Shown: positions 8,737 through 18,194 of the stretch, piece after piece
How positions within the stretch are numbered: position 1 is the first letter of the stretch
Layout of the letters: each line of letters starts with the position of its first letter
Assembly: GCF_014842265.1 (NCBI RefSeq)
Contig: NZ_JACYVI010000006.1
Span: 1 to 64,000, forward strand
DNA length: 64,000 bases
DNA from: Pseudomonas sp. CFBP 13711
GTDB taxonomy: Bacteria; Pseudomonadota; Gammaproteobacteria; Pseudomonadales; Pseudomonadaceae
Direction of reading: 5' to 3'
Translations under genes and position numbers: made by a program
Notes under the pieces: generated by a model
Database searches by the model: none
Told to the model about the DNA's origin: nothing
The model's input: only the letters and a program-made list of their open reading frames with translations

Positions 8737-9741
8737 TCAGATATAACGGCCCGTCACGAAATGCTGCACATCATTGAAACCCGGCGTGGACGCATGCCCG
8801 GGTGTCACGAGGGAGTCGATGAACGCTTCGTCCTCGGCAGTGATGTTCACGCTGAGCGCTTTGGTGTAACTGTCCCATTGGTCCTCGGTGCGGGGCCCGA
8901 CGATGGCAGAGGTCACGGCCTGATTGTTCAGCACCCAGGCGATCGCGAACTCCACCAGACCCACGCCTTTGGCCTGGGTATACGCCTGCAGTTTCTGGGC
9001 GATGTGCAACGACTCGCTGCGCCACTCGGTTTCCAGAATGCGCTTGTCCTGACGGCCGGCGCGGGTGCTGCTGTCCGGCGTTACGTCGGGGGCGTACTTG
9101 CCACTCAACACGCCGCGGGCCAGCGGGCTGTAGGGCACAACACCCAAGCCGTAGAACTTCGCCGCAGTGATCTGTTCCAGCTCGGCCTGACGGTTGACGA
9201 TGTTGTACAGCGGTTGGCTGATCACCGGTTTGTCGACGCCCAGGCGCTGAGCGACGCTGACCACCTCAGCGATGCGCCAGCCGCGGAAGTTCGACACGCC
9301 CCAGTAACGGATCTTGCCCTCGCGGATCAGATCGCCGATGGCAGACACGGTCACCTCGAGTGGCGTGTTGTGGTCTTCCTTGTGCAGGTAATGAATGTCG
9401 ATGTAATCGGTGTCGAGACGGCGCAGGCTGGATTCAATTTCATTGAAGATGTGCTTGCGATTAAGTCCACTGGAGTTAGGGGCGGTATTGCCCGAACTGC
9501 TGCCGACTTTGGTGGCGAGTACCCACTCGCTGCGCCGTTTGGCGATGGCCTCGCCAACGATTTCCTCAGACCGGCCGGCGTTGTAGACGTTGGCCGTGTC
9601 GATGAAATTGACGCCTTCATCCCAGGCCTTGTCGATGATGCGCAGGGATTCTTCGGTGCCCGTCTGCACGCCGAACATCATGGAGCCCAGTGTCAGCGTT
9701 GAAACCTGGAGGCCGGATTGGCCAAGGGTGCGGTATTTCAT
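8737..9741 (-). CDS. Aldo/keto reductase
   Basis: A 334-aa NADPH-dependent oxidoreductase of the AKR superfamily, TIM barrel. Catalytic tetrad candidates: Asp in NFIDTANVY, Tyr in the same motif, Lys in LATKVG and His in IHYLHKED. The C-terminal SAIVGPRTEDQ matches the usual cofactor-binding GPR. It follows the MFS gene by 170 bp on the same strand. AAGGA upstream supports the ATG at 9741. Substrate cannot be read from the sequence; the neighbourhood suggests an imported small amine or amino-acid derivative. Confidence 0.9.
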   Translation of the reverse strand: MKYRTLGQSGLQVSTLTLGSMMFGVQTGTEESLRIIDKAWDEGVNFIDTANVYNAGRSEEIVGEAIAKRRSEWVLATKVGSSSGNTAPNSSGLNRKHIFNEIESSLRRLDTDYIDIHYLHKEDHNTPLEVTVSAIGDLIREGKIRYWGVSNFRGWRIAEVVSVAQRLGVDKPVISQPLYNIVNRQAELEQITAAKFYGLGVVPYSPLARGVLSGKYAPDVTPDSSTRAGRQDKRILETEWRSESLHIAQKLQAYTQAKGVGLVEFAIAWVLNNQAVTSAIVGPRTEDQWDSYTKALSVNITAEDEAFIDSLVTPGHASTPGFNDVQHFVTGRYI

Positions 9742-9913
9742 TGCTCGATATCCTTTTCGTCGGGGAAGTGGAAATCAGGACAGTCTGGGACAGGCTTGCA
9801 AGGCGTCTCGTAAAGACCGATCAGACCGACAGCTCAAGGCCGGACATACTCACCTGTTTGGGCGGGTTTTGAAAAGTGACAAATTGACGGAACTGCGTGT
9901 GGCGAGCGCGGGC

Positions 9914-11098
9914 TCAGAGCGCGATGTCTGCGTGAGCGAGCTTCGCGTGTCGTCCGGCCAGGAAGCACAATGTGCCGCCCATGGCCGTCAGGCACGCCAG
10001 GACATAAAACATGGTCGGAGCCGGGCTATTGATCAATAGGTAGCCGCAGATCACCGGGCTCAATGCTCCGCCGAAGGCCGCCAGATTCTGCGCACCCAGG
10101 TAGCTGCCGCGAAGGTGATCGGGCGCAATGGTGTCGACGAACAGGTATTCGGCGGGGTAGATGATCATCTCGCCTAACGTGAAGACGAACATCGCAGCGC
10201 ACCAGGCCAGGGTCGTTTCGGCAAAACTGAAGCCGATGAGTCCGATCGCAAATAAAGCTGTGCCGAGGCAGATCCAGTACCGCAGTTGCTCGCGCTTCAG
10301 AAAACGGCCGATCTGGTACTGCATCAGGATGACTGTTACCGCGTTGCACGCCAACACGGCTGACAGGATTTTCAACGCCTGTTCCGCCGTATGCGTGACC
10401 AGCAGAAACTGCGACAGGTACAACGTATACCGGCCATGCACGATGGTGCTGAGCAAGCTGCCGCCCGTGAACAGAATCAGTGTGCGGTCGTTTTTCAGCG
10501 TGATCAGGGTGTCGAGAAAGCTGCGCGGTGGGTGTTCGGTATCAGCGACTGTGCGCGGGATGCCAAGCATCAGAAAAAGGCTGCAGAACGCGATGGCGCT
10601 GGCGATGAAAAACGGCGCCAGCGGCAGGTGCCCGGCAATGACCACGCCGAGCATCGGGCCTGTGGCGTAGCCGATGTTGGTGAGGGTGTAGCGCAGCGAG
10701 AACACCTTCGCCCGCTGCCCGATGGGCAGGTTTTCGCTGATGATTGCTTTGGAGCCGATGAGAAACAGCGCCGACGCCGTCTCAGTGATCACCAGCGTGA
10801 GTGTCGTCAGGTAGACGTTGTGGGCGAAGGTCAGCAGCGAGAAGCCCACGGCACTGGACAGCATCGCCAGGATCAGCAATTTGCGCTTTTCCAGCCGGTC
10901 GATGATGTAACCACCGTACAGCCCCAGCAGCGTAGCGATGAACACCGCGATGCCCATCAGCAGCCCGACGTCTTGCTGGTTGAGTCCCAGTCTTGTGCTG
11001 AGGAACAATGACAGCAACGGGCTGGTCATCGCCCGGCTCATGACGATGGTCAGCGAGCAGATCATCAACCGGCGGATGACGAGGGAGTAAGTGGCCAC
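9914..11098 (-). CDS. MFS transporter (MdtH-like)
   Basis: About 394 aa with roughly 12 hydrophobic segments typical of the major facilitator superfamily, including the loop GGYIIDRLEKRKLL that matches the G-x-x-x-D-R-x-x-R/K motif between helices 2 and 3. Overall it resembles MdtH-type drug/solute exporters. I prefer the GTG start at 11098: protein upstream of it is soluble and unlike MFS N-termini, and a GGA-containing site lies before it. It directly follows the ABC binding-protein gene (100 bp) on the same strand, so it may be co-transcribed. Direction and substrate unknown. Confidence 0.82.
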   Translation of the reverse strand: MATYSLVIRRLMICSLTIVMSRAMTSPLLSLFLSTRLGLNQQDVGLLMGIAVFIATLLGLYGGYIIDRLEKRKLLILAMLSSAVGFSLLTFAHNVYLTTLTLVITETASALFLIGSKAIISENLPIGQRAKVFSLRYTLTNIGYATGPMLGVVIAGHLPLAPFFIASAIAFCSLFLMLGIPRTVADTEHPPRSFLDTLITLKNDRTLILFTGGSLLSTIVHGRYTLYLSQFLLVTHTAEQALKILSAVLACNAVTVILMQYQIGRFLKREQLRYWICLGTALFAIGLIGFSFAETTLAWCAAMFVFTLGEMIIYPAEYLFVDTIAPDHLRGSYLGAQNLAAFGGALSPVICGYLLINSPAPTMFYVLACLTAMGGTLCFLAGRHAKLAHADIAL

Positions 11099-11197
11099 TG
11101 GTGTTTTTCCGTCCTTGTTCAAGCCTCGGTACAAATCCTTTGCGGGAGCACCGGTAAGGCGCTCCCACATGGGCGGCGTCCGCTGTCCGACCGTTTA

Positions 11198-12018
11198 CTA
11201 CTGACCTTGATTCATCCCGACCTTGGTCACCGCGCCCTGTTCCAGCTCCCACTTTTTGAGGATCTTGCCGTAGGTGCCGTCGTCGACCATGGCCTGCATC
11301 GCTTCGGCGATGGCCGCCGCCAGTTCAGGGTTGGACTTGCTGACGCCCAGGCCGGTGAACTGTTTCGAGATCGCCAGACCGAGCGGCTTGTACGTGTCCT
11401 TCTCCTGGGACATCAGGTACGGAATGGTTTCGCTGCCCTGCATCGCGGCGTCAAGCCGGCCCTGACGCAGTTGCGCGCGGGCATCGGCGGAGCCTTCGGA
11501 GCCACTGACGATGATCGCCGGCTTGCCTTTCGCTTCGCAGTTTTCCTTGCTCCACGCTGCGATTTCCGCAGGCCAGCTGGTACGGCGGCTGGTGCCGACT
11601 TTCTTGCCGCACAAATCGGCCGGCTCGTTCAGATCAGCGTTTTTGGTCAGCGTGTACAGCTGCGGGCCGCTGGCGAAGTAGTCAATGAACGTTACCGACT
11701 TCTGCCGCTCGGCCGTGTCAGTCATGCCCGACAGAATGATATCGAAGCGCTTGGTGACCAGGCCGCTGACCATCTGCTCGAAGGCGGTTTCCTGCCATTT
11801 GATCTTGACGCCAAGGCGCTCGGCCAGGGCGTTGCCGAGATCCACATCCAGGCCGGTCAGCATATTGGTGCTGGTGTCTTTGAAATCCATCGGCGGGTAG
11901 TTCGGCACGATGGCGGCGGTGATTTCGCCCTTGTCCTTGAGGCTGGCGGGCAGCGCGGCGAACACTGACGCGGACGCCATCAGGCCGGCGAGCAAACTGG
12001 GATGAGGATCTTTTTCAT
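11198..12018 (-). CDS. Polar amino-acid ABC transporter substrate-binding protein, frameshifted in signal peptide
   Basis: A family 3 solute-binding protein (ALPASLKDKGEITAAIVPNY, then MTDTAERQKSVTFIDYF), periplasmic, for a polar amino acid or derivative. The natural start is the ATG at 12018, giving MKKILIP, but that frame stops after 12 codons. The mature frame continues one base out of register from about 11995. Adding one C to the CCC run at about 11998-12000 restores a normal signal peptide (MKKILIPSLLAGLMAS...VFA). Either the sequence has a one-base error here or the gene is inactivated. A TTG start at 11995 would leave a leader too short for export. It belongs with the ATPase and permease that precede it. 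Confidence 0.8.
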
Positions 12019-12040
12019 GGTCGTTCTCGTTTGTTCTGGT

Positions 12041-12805
12041 TTAAGTGCGAACGGCAGAAATGAAGCTTTGGGTTCTTGGGTTTTGTGGGCTTATTAGTAT
12101 GTCTTCCGGGGTGCCGGCCTCCACAATCTGGCCGCCGTCCATGAACACCATCCGGTTGGAAACTTCGCGGGCAAAGCCCAGTTCGTGTGTCACGACGATC
12201 ATGGTCATGCCGCTGTGCGCCAGGTCCCGCATGACCGACAACACTTCGCCCACCAACTCCGGATCGAGGGCGGAAGTGGGTTCGTCGAACAGCATCAGCT
12301 TCGGCCGCATCGCCAGTGCGCGAGCGATCGCGACACGCTGTTGCTGACCGCCGGAGAGCTCGACGGGATAGGAATGACGCTTGTCCGCCAGCCCGACGCG
12401 TGCCAGCAACTCGGTGGCTTCTTCAGTGGCCTCTTTGGGCGAGCGCTTGAGCACCTGGATCGGGCCTTCGATCACGTTCTGCAAAGCGGTCATGTGCGGG
12501 AAGAGATTGAAGCGCTGAAACACCATGCCGGTGCTCAAACGCTGACGGGCAATCTGAGCGTCCGTCAGCTCGTGCAGTTTGTTGCCGACGATGCGGTAGC
12601 CCACCAGTTCACCGTCAACCCACAAACCGCCCTTGTCGATTTTTTCGAGCTGATTAACGCACCGCAGCAGCGTGCTCTTGCCCGAGCCCGAGGGCCCGAT
12701 AATGCACAAAACTTCGCCTTGCTCGACTTCAATGCTGACGTCTTTGAGGGCGTGGAACTGGTCGTAGTATTTGTTCAGGCCGACGGCTTTGACGATGCTT
12801 CTCAT
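12041..12805 (-). CDS. Polar amino-acid ABC transporter ATP-binding protein
   Basis: A 254-aa ATPase of the GlnQ/HisP group: Walker [10 protein letters not shown] (about residues 38-46), Q-loop FQRFNLFPH, signature LSGGQQQR, Walker B LMLFDEP and switch His in VVTHELGFA. It lies between the permease and binding-protein genes on the same strand, spaced by 21 and 22 bp, and energises that importer at the inner membrane. Nothing unusual is seen in the sequence. Confidence 0.95.
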   Translation of the reverse strand: MRSIVKAVGLNKYYDQFHALKDVSIEVEQGEVLCIIGPSGSGKSTLLRCVNQLEKIDKGGLWVDGELVGYRIVGNKLHELTDAQIARQRLSTGMVFQRFNLFPHMTALQNVIEGPIQVLKRSPKEATEEATELLARVGLADKRHSYPVELSGGQQQRVAIARALAMRPKLMLFDEPTSALDPELVGEVLSVMRDLAHSGMTMIVVTHELGFAREVSNRMVFMDGGQIVEAGTPEDILISPQNPRTQSFISAVRT

Positions 12806-12826
12806 GCTGATTCTCCTGGGCCTGAT

Positions 12827-13705
12827 TTACGAACGCTTGCCGGCGCCGCGGGCAAAGCGCAGCTCCAGCCGGCTTTGGCCGAATGACAGGACAGTCACCA
12901 CCGCCAGGTACCAGATCCCCGCGACGATCAGCAGCTCCATGACCCGGGCGTTGGCGTAGTAGATGTTCTGCGCGTTGTGCAGCAATTCGGAATACTGGAT
13001 GACGCTGGCCAGGCTGGTCATCTTCACCATGCCGATGAATTCGTTGCCGACCGGCGGGATGATTACGCGCATGGCCTGGGGCAGAATCACCCGGCGCAGA
13101 GCCTGCAGGCGCGGCATGCCGATCGACTTTGCGGCTTCGTACTGACCGGTGTCCACGGAGAGCAAGCCTGCGCGCACGACCTCTGCGGTATACGCGCCCT
13201 GATTGATGCTCAGGCCCAGCAGTGCGGCAACGAAGGGTGTCATCAGGCTGACCGTGTCGATCTCGAACACGCCGGGAATGCCGATGACCGGGAAGATAAG
13301 CGCCAGGTTGAACCATAGCAGCAACTGCAGAATCAACGGCGTGCCGCGAAACAGCCAGGTGTAGGTGATCGCGACGTAACGCAAAATCGGATTTGCCGAC
13401 ATGCGCATGATGGCCGTGACCACGCCGATCACCACCCCGAGCACCATCGCCAGAATCGACATGACGATCGTGTTCAGCAGTCCCCACAGAATGGCTTCGG
13501 AGGTCAGGAACTGGCCGATGTAACTCCACTCGATCTGCCCGTTGGCAAACGCGCGGGCCAGGCCGGCGAGGGCAATGATGATCAGGGCCGCGAAGAAAAT
13601 GCGCCCGTAATAGCGGCGCGGGACGTGTTCGTACTGGGTGATGTCGAACGCATTTTCGGTTTTCCTGCGCTCGGCTTGCAGCTGCTCCGCCTGATTCTGA
13701 TTCAT
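12827..13705 (-). CDS. Polar amino-acid ABC transporter permease
   Basis: A 292-aa HisM/GlnP-type inner-membrane protein: about five helices and the EAA loop EAAKSIGMPRLQALRRVILPQA that docks on the ATPase. A single permease gene suggests a homodimer, or one partner missing. The start at 13705 has GGAGA eight bases upstream; an 18-residue upstream extension looks non-coding. First gene of the transporter operon, divergent from lysR across a 304-bp region. Confidence 0.92.
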   Translation of the reverse strand: MNQNQAEQLQAERRKTENAFDITQYEHVPRRYYGRIFFAALIIIALAGLARAFANGQIEWSYIGQFLTSEAILWGLLNTIVMSILAMVLGVVIGVVTAIMRMSANPILRYVAITYTWLFRGTPLILQLLLWFNLALIFPVIGIPGVFEIDTVSLMTPFVAALLGLSINQGAYTAEVVRAGLLSVDTGQYEAAKSIGMPRLQALRRVILPQAMRVIIPPVGNEFIGMVKMTSLASVIQYSELLHNAQNIYYANARVMELLIVAGIWYLAVVTVLSFGQSRLELRFARGAGKRS

Positions 13706-14009
13706 GTGTCTCTCCGAAGCTGTATGCAGACCGCGCCTGCCTGATCTGGGCAACCCCACTCAGCCTCCCTGCCACGACGCAGTTCCGGCGTTGCAACATG
13801 GAATCGTCCTGGATAGGGGGCAGTTAGGTATTGAAAGTCCTGATCAAAGTGTCAGGTTAATTAATGTTGGATCCGCTTTCGGCTTATGAAGCGGAGTACC
13901 CCGTATGCGGTTGCCAATCAGGTTTTTCTGTGTTCATTATTATCAACCGGGCACGTATTTGTTGTGAGTCAGAGCCTGTTGAATCCAATAGGCGAGGTCA
14001 ATAAGCATT
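13706..14009. promoter_or_regulatory. Divergent promoter region between ABC transporter and lysR
   Basis: No gene seen. It holds TTGGATCC at 13867-13874 and TTGAATCCAAT at 13979-13989, both resembling the GntR palindrome at 8536-8547. The second is about 20 bp before the first possible lysR start. LysR-type regulators also usually bind such divergent regions. Confidence 0.4.
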
Positions 14010-14975
14010 ATGGAAACTCCACTTTCCAATTCTGGAAACGTGCCGCCTAAGCCGGGAATACGCCCCCCTCTTACTCTCAGCGGAATGGACTTCAAGCTGT
14101 TGCGGGTGTTTCAGGCCGTGGTGGAGGCGGGTGGCTTCAGCGCCGCCCAGAACGAGCTGAACGTGGGCCTTGCAGCCATCAGCAAGCAGATTTCAGACCT
14201 TGAAATCCGTATTGGCATGCGCCTCTGTACACGCGGCCGGGAAGGGTTTCATCTCACTGAAGAGGGCAAGCTTGTCTATCAGGCGGCTATCGAACTGTTC
14301 GCCTCGGTGGACAGTTTTCGTGACCGGATTAGTTCAGCGCAGAATGAGTTGATTGGCGATTTGAGTGTCGGCGTAATTGATAACACTCTGACCGATAAAA
14401 GTTCGCCGCTAATTGCCGCGCTTAGAGTAATGCACGATGAAGCGCCCAAAGTCAGACTGCGCCTGCAAGCGTCCCAACTGGATGAAGTCGAGCGCGCAAT
14501 GGTCGAAGGGCGGGTGAGTCTTGGCATCGTGCCGGTGTATCAGCGGCGCGAAGAGTTTGATTATTTCGAGCTGTACGAAGAGACCTCCCACGCGTATTGC
14601 GCAGTGGGGCATCCGCTGTTCGAGGCGGATGACAGCGCCCTGGGCATCGACAGCCTGCGCGCGTTCGACATCGTGAATCATCGCTATGCGATCCATCGCG
14701 ACAAGGCGAGCTTCGTTAATTCGGACAGCCAGTGCGCATCAGCCTCTCAGGTAGAAGCGGTGGCCATGATGATCCTGACCGGCCGCTTCATCGGCTTTCT
14801 CCCCGAGCACTACACGCGCAATCTGATCCGCGACGGCCTACTCCGCGCCTTGCGCCCCGACCTGATCTTCCTGCGCACGCCTGTCAACCTGATCCTGAGA
14901 CACAACGCCCCAAGAAGCCCGCTGGTCAAGGCGTTCGCGCGGGCGTTGGGGGTGGATTTGAGGGTGGGGCTGTAG
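14010..14975 (+). CDS. LysR-family transcriptional regulator
   Basis: About 321 aa (or 296 aa from an in-frame ATG at 14085, where LTTR homology begins with MDFKLLRVFQAVVEAGGF and GCGGA precedes). Winged helix with AAQNELNVGLAAISKQISDLE, then a periplasmic-binding-protein-like effector domain (GDLSVGVIDN..., LGIVPVYQR). Divergent from the ABC operon, which it probably regulates. Inducer unknown. Confidence 0.9.
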   Translation: METPLSNSGNVPPKPGIRPPLTLSGMDFKLLRVFQAVVEAGGFSAAQNELNVGLAAISKQISDLEIRIGMRLCTRGREGFHLTEEGKLVYQAAIELFASVDSFRDRISSAQNELIGDLSVGVIDNTLTDKSSPLIAALRVMHDEAPKVRLRLQASQLDEVERAMVEGRVSLGIVPVYQRREEFDYFELYEETSHAYCAVGHPLFEADDSALGIDSLRAFDIVNHRYAIHRDKASFVNSDSQCASASQVEAVAMMILTGRFIGFLPEHYTRNLIRDGLLRALRPDLIFLRTPVNLILRHNAPRSPLVKAFARALGVDLRVGL

Positions 14976-14983
14976 GGTAAATG

Positions 14984-15286
14984 TCACGCGATTGCCGCGA
15001 ACGTGAGCCCGGTGGCGTGTACCACTTGGCGCATGGTTTTCAACGTGGGATTGCCTTTGGGGGATAGCGCTCGACGAAGGCTTTCATGAGGTATGCCGGC
15101 TTTCTCTGCTATGAATGCTATTCCGCCTCGAGCCTCAACAACATGTCTTAACGCTGCAAGAAAGCCGGCATCGCCGCCTTCTTCGTCCAATTCTTCAAAT
15201 GCAATTCGCAAATACTCCGCTGCGAATGCGGGGTCGTCCCGAATCATCGCAATGACTGTTTCGTCGTGATCACGTGAGCTCGTCAT
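14984..15286 (-). CDS. Antitoxin, HigA-like addiction module antidote protein
   Basis: A 100-aa protein ending in an XRE-like helix-turn-helix (GGIAFIAEKAGIPHESLRRA, then LSPKGNPTLKTMRQVVHATG), the pattern of the 'probable addiction module antidote protein' family. The ATG at 15286 overlaps the toxin stop (ATGA) and has GGAGAAGG upstream. It should bind the preceding RelE-fold toxin and repress their shared promoter. Toxin-first order is typical of HigBA-like loci. Confidence 0.88.
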   Translation of the reverse strand: MTSSRDHDETVIAMIRDDPAFAAEYLRIAFEELDEEGGDAGFLAALRHVVEARGGIAFIAEKAGIPHESLRRALSPKGNPTLKTMRQVVHATGLTFAAIA

Positions 15287-15606
15287 GGCCTTCTCCGCTG
15301 AAAGTCGTGCCAGCAATCAATGGCTTTAACAATGTCAGATCGCTGGTGGCGCTTATCGCCTCCCAGAAGCAGCAAGATTAGCTGCTTACCTGCCTGGGCG
15401 TAGTAAACCCTATAACCCGGTCCGTGATCGACCCGCAATTCCCACACGCCACTTCCAATAGGCTTGCAGTCGCCCAATGCACCTGCAGCGACCCGGTTGA
15501 TGCGCGTGGTGATTCTGGCTTTCGCGGATCGGTCTTTGAGCTCATCAAGCCATTGCTGATAAAGATCGTCGCCGTTTGCGCTGAGGTAATGTCTGACCTG
15601 ATTCAT
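15283..15606 (-). CDS. Toxin, RelE/HigB-like addiction module killer protein
   Basis: A 107-aa protein of the RelE-fold killer family, recognised from LGDCKPIGSGVWELRVDHG, YRVYYAQ and LLLLGGDKRHQ. Such toxins are ribosome-dependent mRNA endonucleases; the conserved Arg and Lys of these segments are likely functional. I chose the ATG at 15606 because the stretch before it is not conserved-looking, although its ribosome-binding site is weak. Stop overlaps the antitoxin start. Confidence 0.87.
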   Translation of the reverse strand: MNQVRHYLSANGDDLYQQWLDELKDRSAKARITTRINRVAAGALGDCKPIGSGVWELRVDHGPGYRVYYAQAGKQLILLLLGGDKRHQRSDIVKAIDCWHDFQRRRP

Positions 15607-15690
15607 GGCGCGAACGATAGCGTTGAAGCAATCGATCAATATGCCCGTCTGAACGGATGTGCCCGGTAGGAATTTTCAGCGCGAACGCAT

Positions 15691-15722
15691 GGCCTAGATT
15701 TTTCCCCTCCAGGAATCTAGGC
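15691..15722. terminator. Strong hairpin downstream of HAD gene
   Basis: GGCCTAGATT and AATCTAGGCC form perfect 10-bp arms around a 12-base loop. It lies between the end of the HAD gene and the toxin-antitoxin pair on the same strand. There is no U-run, so it may be a Rho-dependent or stabilising stem rather than a classic terminator. Confidence 0.4.
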
Positions 15723-15749
15723 CAACCGCGCCTCCGCATGCGCAGTTAA

Positions 15750-16442
15750 TCAGCTGCTAAAGCCCGGTAAACCCCAATCTTCCAGCGGAAACTCCGTCAG
15801 CGAACCCAAAATCAGGTCGGCGTGCGCGTATTGCTCGATCGGCATGTGCGAGTCCGGCACGGCCACGGCGTACATCCCTGCGGTCTTGGCAGCGGTGACG
15901 CCGAAAGGCGAGTCTTCGAACACCACACAATCCTTCGGGTCCACGCCAAGGTGGCGCGCGGCAGCCAGGAAGATGTCCGGCGCAGGCTTGGCCGCCGTGA
16001 CCTCGGCGTGATCCGCCGTCACCACGTCTTTAAACAGCTCAAACCAGGCGCGATGATTGCTCGTCTTCGCGTGGAAGTAGTGAAGGGAAGAACTGGTGCC
16101 CACCGCGATGGGGATGTTGTGCTCGGCAAGGTGACGCACCAGTGCCTCGGCGCCACGCATCGGCTTGGCGTGCGGAAAACGCTCGTCCAGCATCGGTTGG
16201 CGAACGGTCAGGAACTCCTCGGGAGACATCGGCAGCTCGAGCGCGCGGATCACGTATTCGGCGAAATCCTGGGAGCCGCGGCCAATGGAGTGCTGCTTCA
16301 CGGCCCAGTCGAACGTCTTGCCGTGCCACTTGGCGATGGTGTCGGTCACTTCGGTGTAGATGCCTTCGGTGTCCAGCAGCAGGCCGTCCATGTCGAAGAT
16401 CACCGCCTTGACCGGACCCTTGGGCTTTTGCACTTCGCTCAT
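15750..16442 (-). CDS. HAD-superfamily phosphatase (subfamily IA)
   Basis: A 230-aa hydrolase with all four HAD motifs: DMDGLLLDTEG (nucleophile Asp, about residue 17), GTSSS, the Lys in TAAKPAPDIF, and EDSPFG. Helical cap between motifs I and II, as in beta-phosphoglucomutase- and pseudouridine-5'-phosphatase-like members. Cytoplasmic; substrate cannot be decided. It is monocistronic, convergent with nothing, and divergent from the YdgA-like gene. Confidence 0.88.
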   Translation of the reverse strand: MSEVQKPKGPVKAVIFDMDGLLLDTEGIYTEVTDTIAKWHGKTFDWAVKQHSIGRGSQDFAEYVIRALELPMSPEEFLTVRQPMLDERFPHAKPMRGAEALVRHLAEHNIPIAVGTSSSLHYFHAKTSNHRAWFELFKDVVTADHAEVTAAKPAPDIFLAAARHLGVDPKDCVVFEDSPFGVTAAKTAGMYAVAVPDSHMPIEQYAHADLILGSLTEFPLEDWGLPGFSS

Positions 16443-16657
16443 CTCATCGATCCCGTTAGCAAATTGGCGTCCAGCCTAACGCTTCGGCGAACGTCGTGGC
16501 TAGGCGCAACGGCTGCAAAACGTTCTCGCCAAGTGCTAATCTCGCCGGGCTCTCGGCAGCGCAAGGTGCTGCACGGCCGCTCTGCGTGGCGCCGAAACCC
16601 TCCGGGGTCAAGGAAGGCAAGACCTCTCTTCAAGAACGGACATCTTCGAGTCGACAC

Positions 16658-18145
16658 ATGAAAAAATCAGTCAACATCGCCGTAGGCGTCATTGTGGTTG
16701 CGGGCGTCCTCGTCACCGCTGGCGCCTGGTACACCGGAAAACGGCTGGAAGGCGCGCTCAACGACGCCATCCAGCAAGGCAATCAGCAGCTTCAAGCCGC
16801 CTTCGTCGGGCATGAAGGCAAGGCGAGTGTTGAGCTCCTTTCTCTGGACCGCCACTTCTTCACCAGCACCGCGCACTACAAGCTGAACATCCAGGACCCC
16901 CAATTCAATGAGGGCAAGCCGGTCGAGCTGCTGTTTGTCGACAACATCGAGCACGGGCCATTGCCGTGGAGCCGCGTGAAGTCACTGCAGCTGGTGCCGG
17001 TGATGGCCGCCAGCAACGTGCAGATCGAGAAGAACGCCTTCTCCGAAAAATGGTTTGCCATGACTAACGGCCAGCCACCGCTGACCGGCCACTTCAGCAT
17101 GGGCTACGACCGCGCCGCGTTGGGGCGTGTGGAGTTGCTCCCCTTTGAATTCACCGACCAGACCGGCGCGTTCAAGTTTTCCGGTTTCACCCTGAATGCC
17201 TCCGGCTCGGGTGATGGCCAGAAGCTTGAAGCCAACGGTGTGCTGGGCAGCGTCGACGTCACCGCTACTTCTGAAGAAGGTCCGGTGCACCTGACGCTCA
17301 AGGATTTCACTTTCAACACCGGTGGCACCAAGGGCAAATCGGGTTTCTACCTGGGCCACACCGACGCGAAAATCGCCTCGGCCACGTTCCAGGCGGCGGG
17401 CCAGCCGGCCATTCAGCTCAAGGACTTCGTCAACACCAGTCTGTTGCAGGAAGTGGAAGGCAACCTGAATGCTCAGGTGAGCTACGACATCGGCAATATC
17501 AGCTTCAATGGCAACGACATCGGCGCCATGCAGATGCTCTGGAAGTTCGGCAATTTCGACATCGCCTCAACCCAGGCGCTGATGAAGATCTATCAGGAGA
17601 AAGTGCAGCCTCAAGCCCAGGCCGCCGCGGCGGTGGGTGAAACCTACACGCCACATTTGAGCCCGGCTGATCAGGCGCTGGTGCAGGCCGAAGTCAGTAA
17701 GCTGCTGAGTGCCAAGCCACACATCGAGCTGGAAAAGCTTTCGCTGAAAACAGCCAGCGGCGAGAGCCAGTTCAACCTGTCGATGGACTTGGGCAACCCT
17801 TCGGCGCTTGATCAGCCGGGCGCGGAATTGCTCAAGCAGTTGCTGACCCAGCTGGACGCCAAACTGGTGCTCTCCAAGGCGATGATCAAGGACCTCGCCG
17901 CACTGCGCGCCAAGTCTGCCGGCCTGACCGATCCCGCCGCCGTCGCGCAACAGGCGCAGGCAGCAGCAGAGTCGGTGGGCGGCATGGCGGTCATGTTCCA
18001 GGTGGGCAAGGTCGAGGGCGACAACATCGTGTCCAGCCTGCATTACGCCAACGATGTGGTGGACTTCAATGGCGTGAAGATGCCGGCGCAGCAGTTTGCC
18101 GCCATGATGATGGGCAAGTTCGTAATGTTCAGCGGCGGCCAGTGA
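16658..18145 (+). CDS. DUF945 / YdgA family protein
   Basis: A 495-aa protein starting MKKSVNIAVGVIVVAGVLV, a single N-terminal membrane anchor, then a long periplasmic beta-rich region (repeated short strands such as GHFSMGYDRAALG and FKFSGFTLNASG) with helical segments before a final QQFAAMMMGKFVMFSGGQ. This is the DUF945/YdgA pattern, AsmA-like in appearance. The start at 16658 is taken because the upstream extension has no signal and is unconserved-looking. Function unknown. Confidence 0.82.
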   Translation: MKKSVNIAVGVIVVAGVLVTAGAWYTGKRLEGALNDAIQQGNQQLQAAFVGHEGKASVELLSLDRHFFTSTAHYKLNIQDPQFNEGKPVELLFVDNIEHGPLPWSRVKSLQLVPVMAASNVQIEKNAFSEKWFAMTNGQPPLTGHFSMGYDRAALGRVELLPFEFTDQTGAFKFSGFTLNASGSGDGQKLEANGVLGSVDVTATSEEGPVHLTLKDFTFNTGGTKGKSGFYLGHTDAKIASATFQAAGQPAIQLKDFVNTSLLQEVEGNLNAQVSYDIGNISFNGNDIGAMQMLWKFGNFDIASTQALMKIYQEKVQPQAQAAAAVGETYTPHLSPADQALVQAEVSKLLSAKPHIELEKLSLKTASGESQFNLSMDLGNPSALDQPGAELLKQLLTQLDAKLVLSKAMIKDLAALRAKSAGLTDPAAVAQQAQAAAESVGGMAVMFQVGKVEGDNIVSSLHYANDVVDFNGVKMPAQQFAAMMMGKFVMFSGGQ

Positions 18146-18152
18146 GTCTGTT

Positions 18153-18173
18153 CCGGCCACCACTAGTGGCCGG
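18153..18173. terminator. Hairpin between convergent genes
   Basis: CCGGCCAC-CACTA-GTGGCCGG, perfect 8-bp arms, immediately after the YdgA-like stop and before the end of the convergent MscS gene. No strong T-run on either side. Confidence 0.5.
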
Positions 18174-18194
18174 GCAATTGGGTCTTATCTGTCT

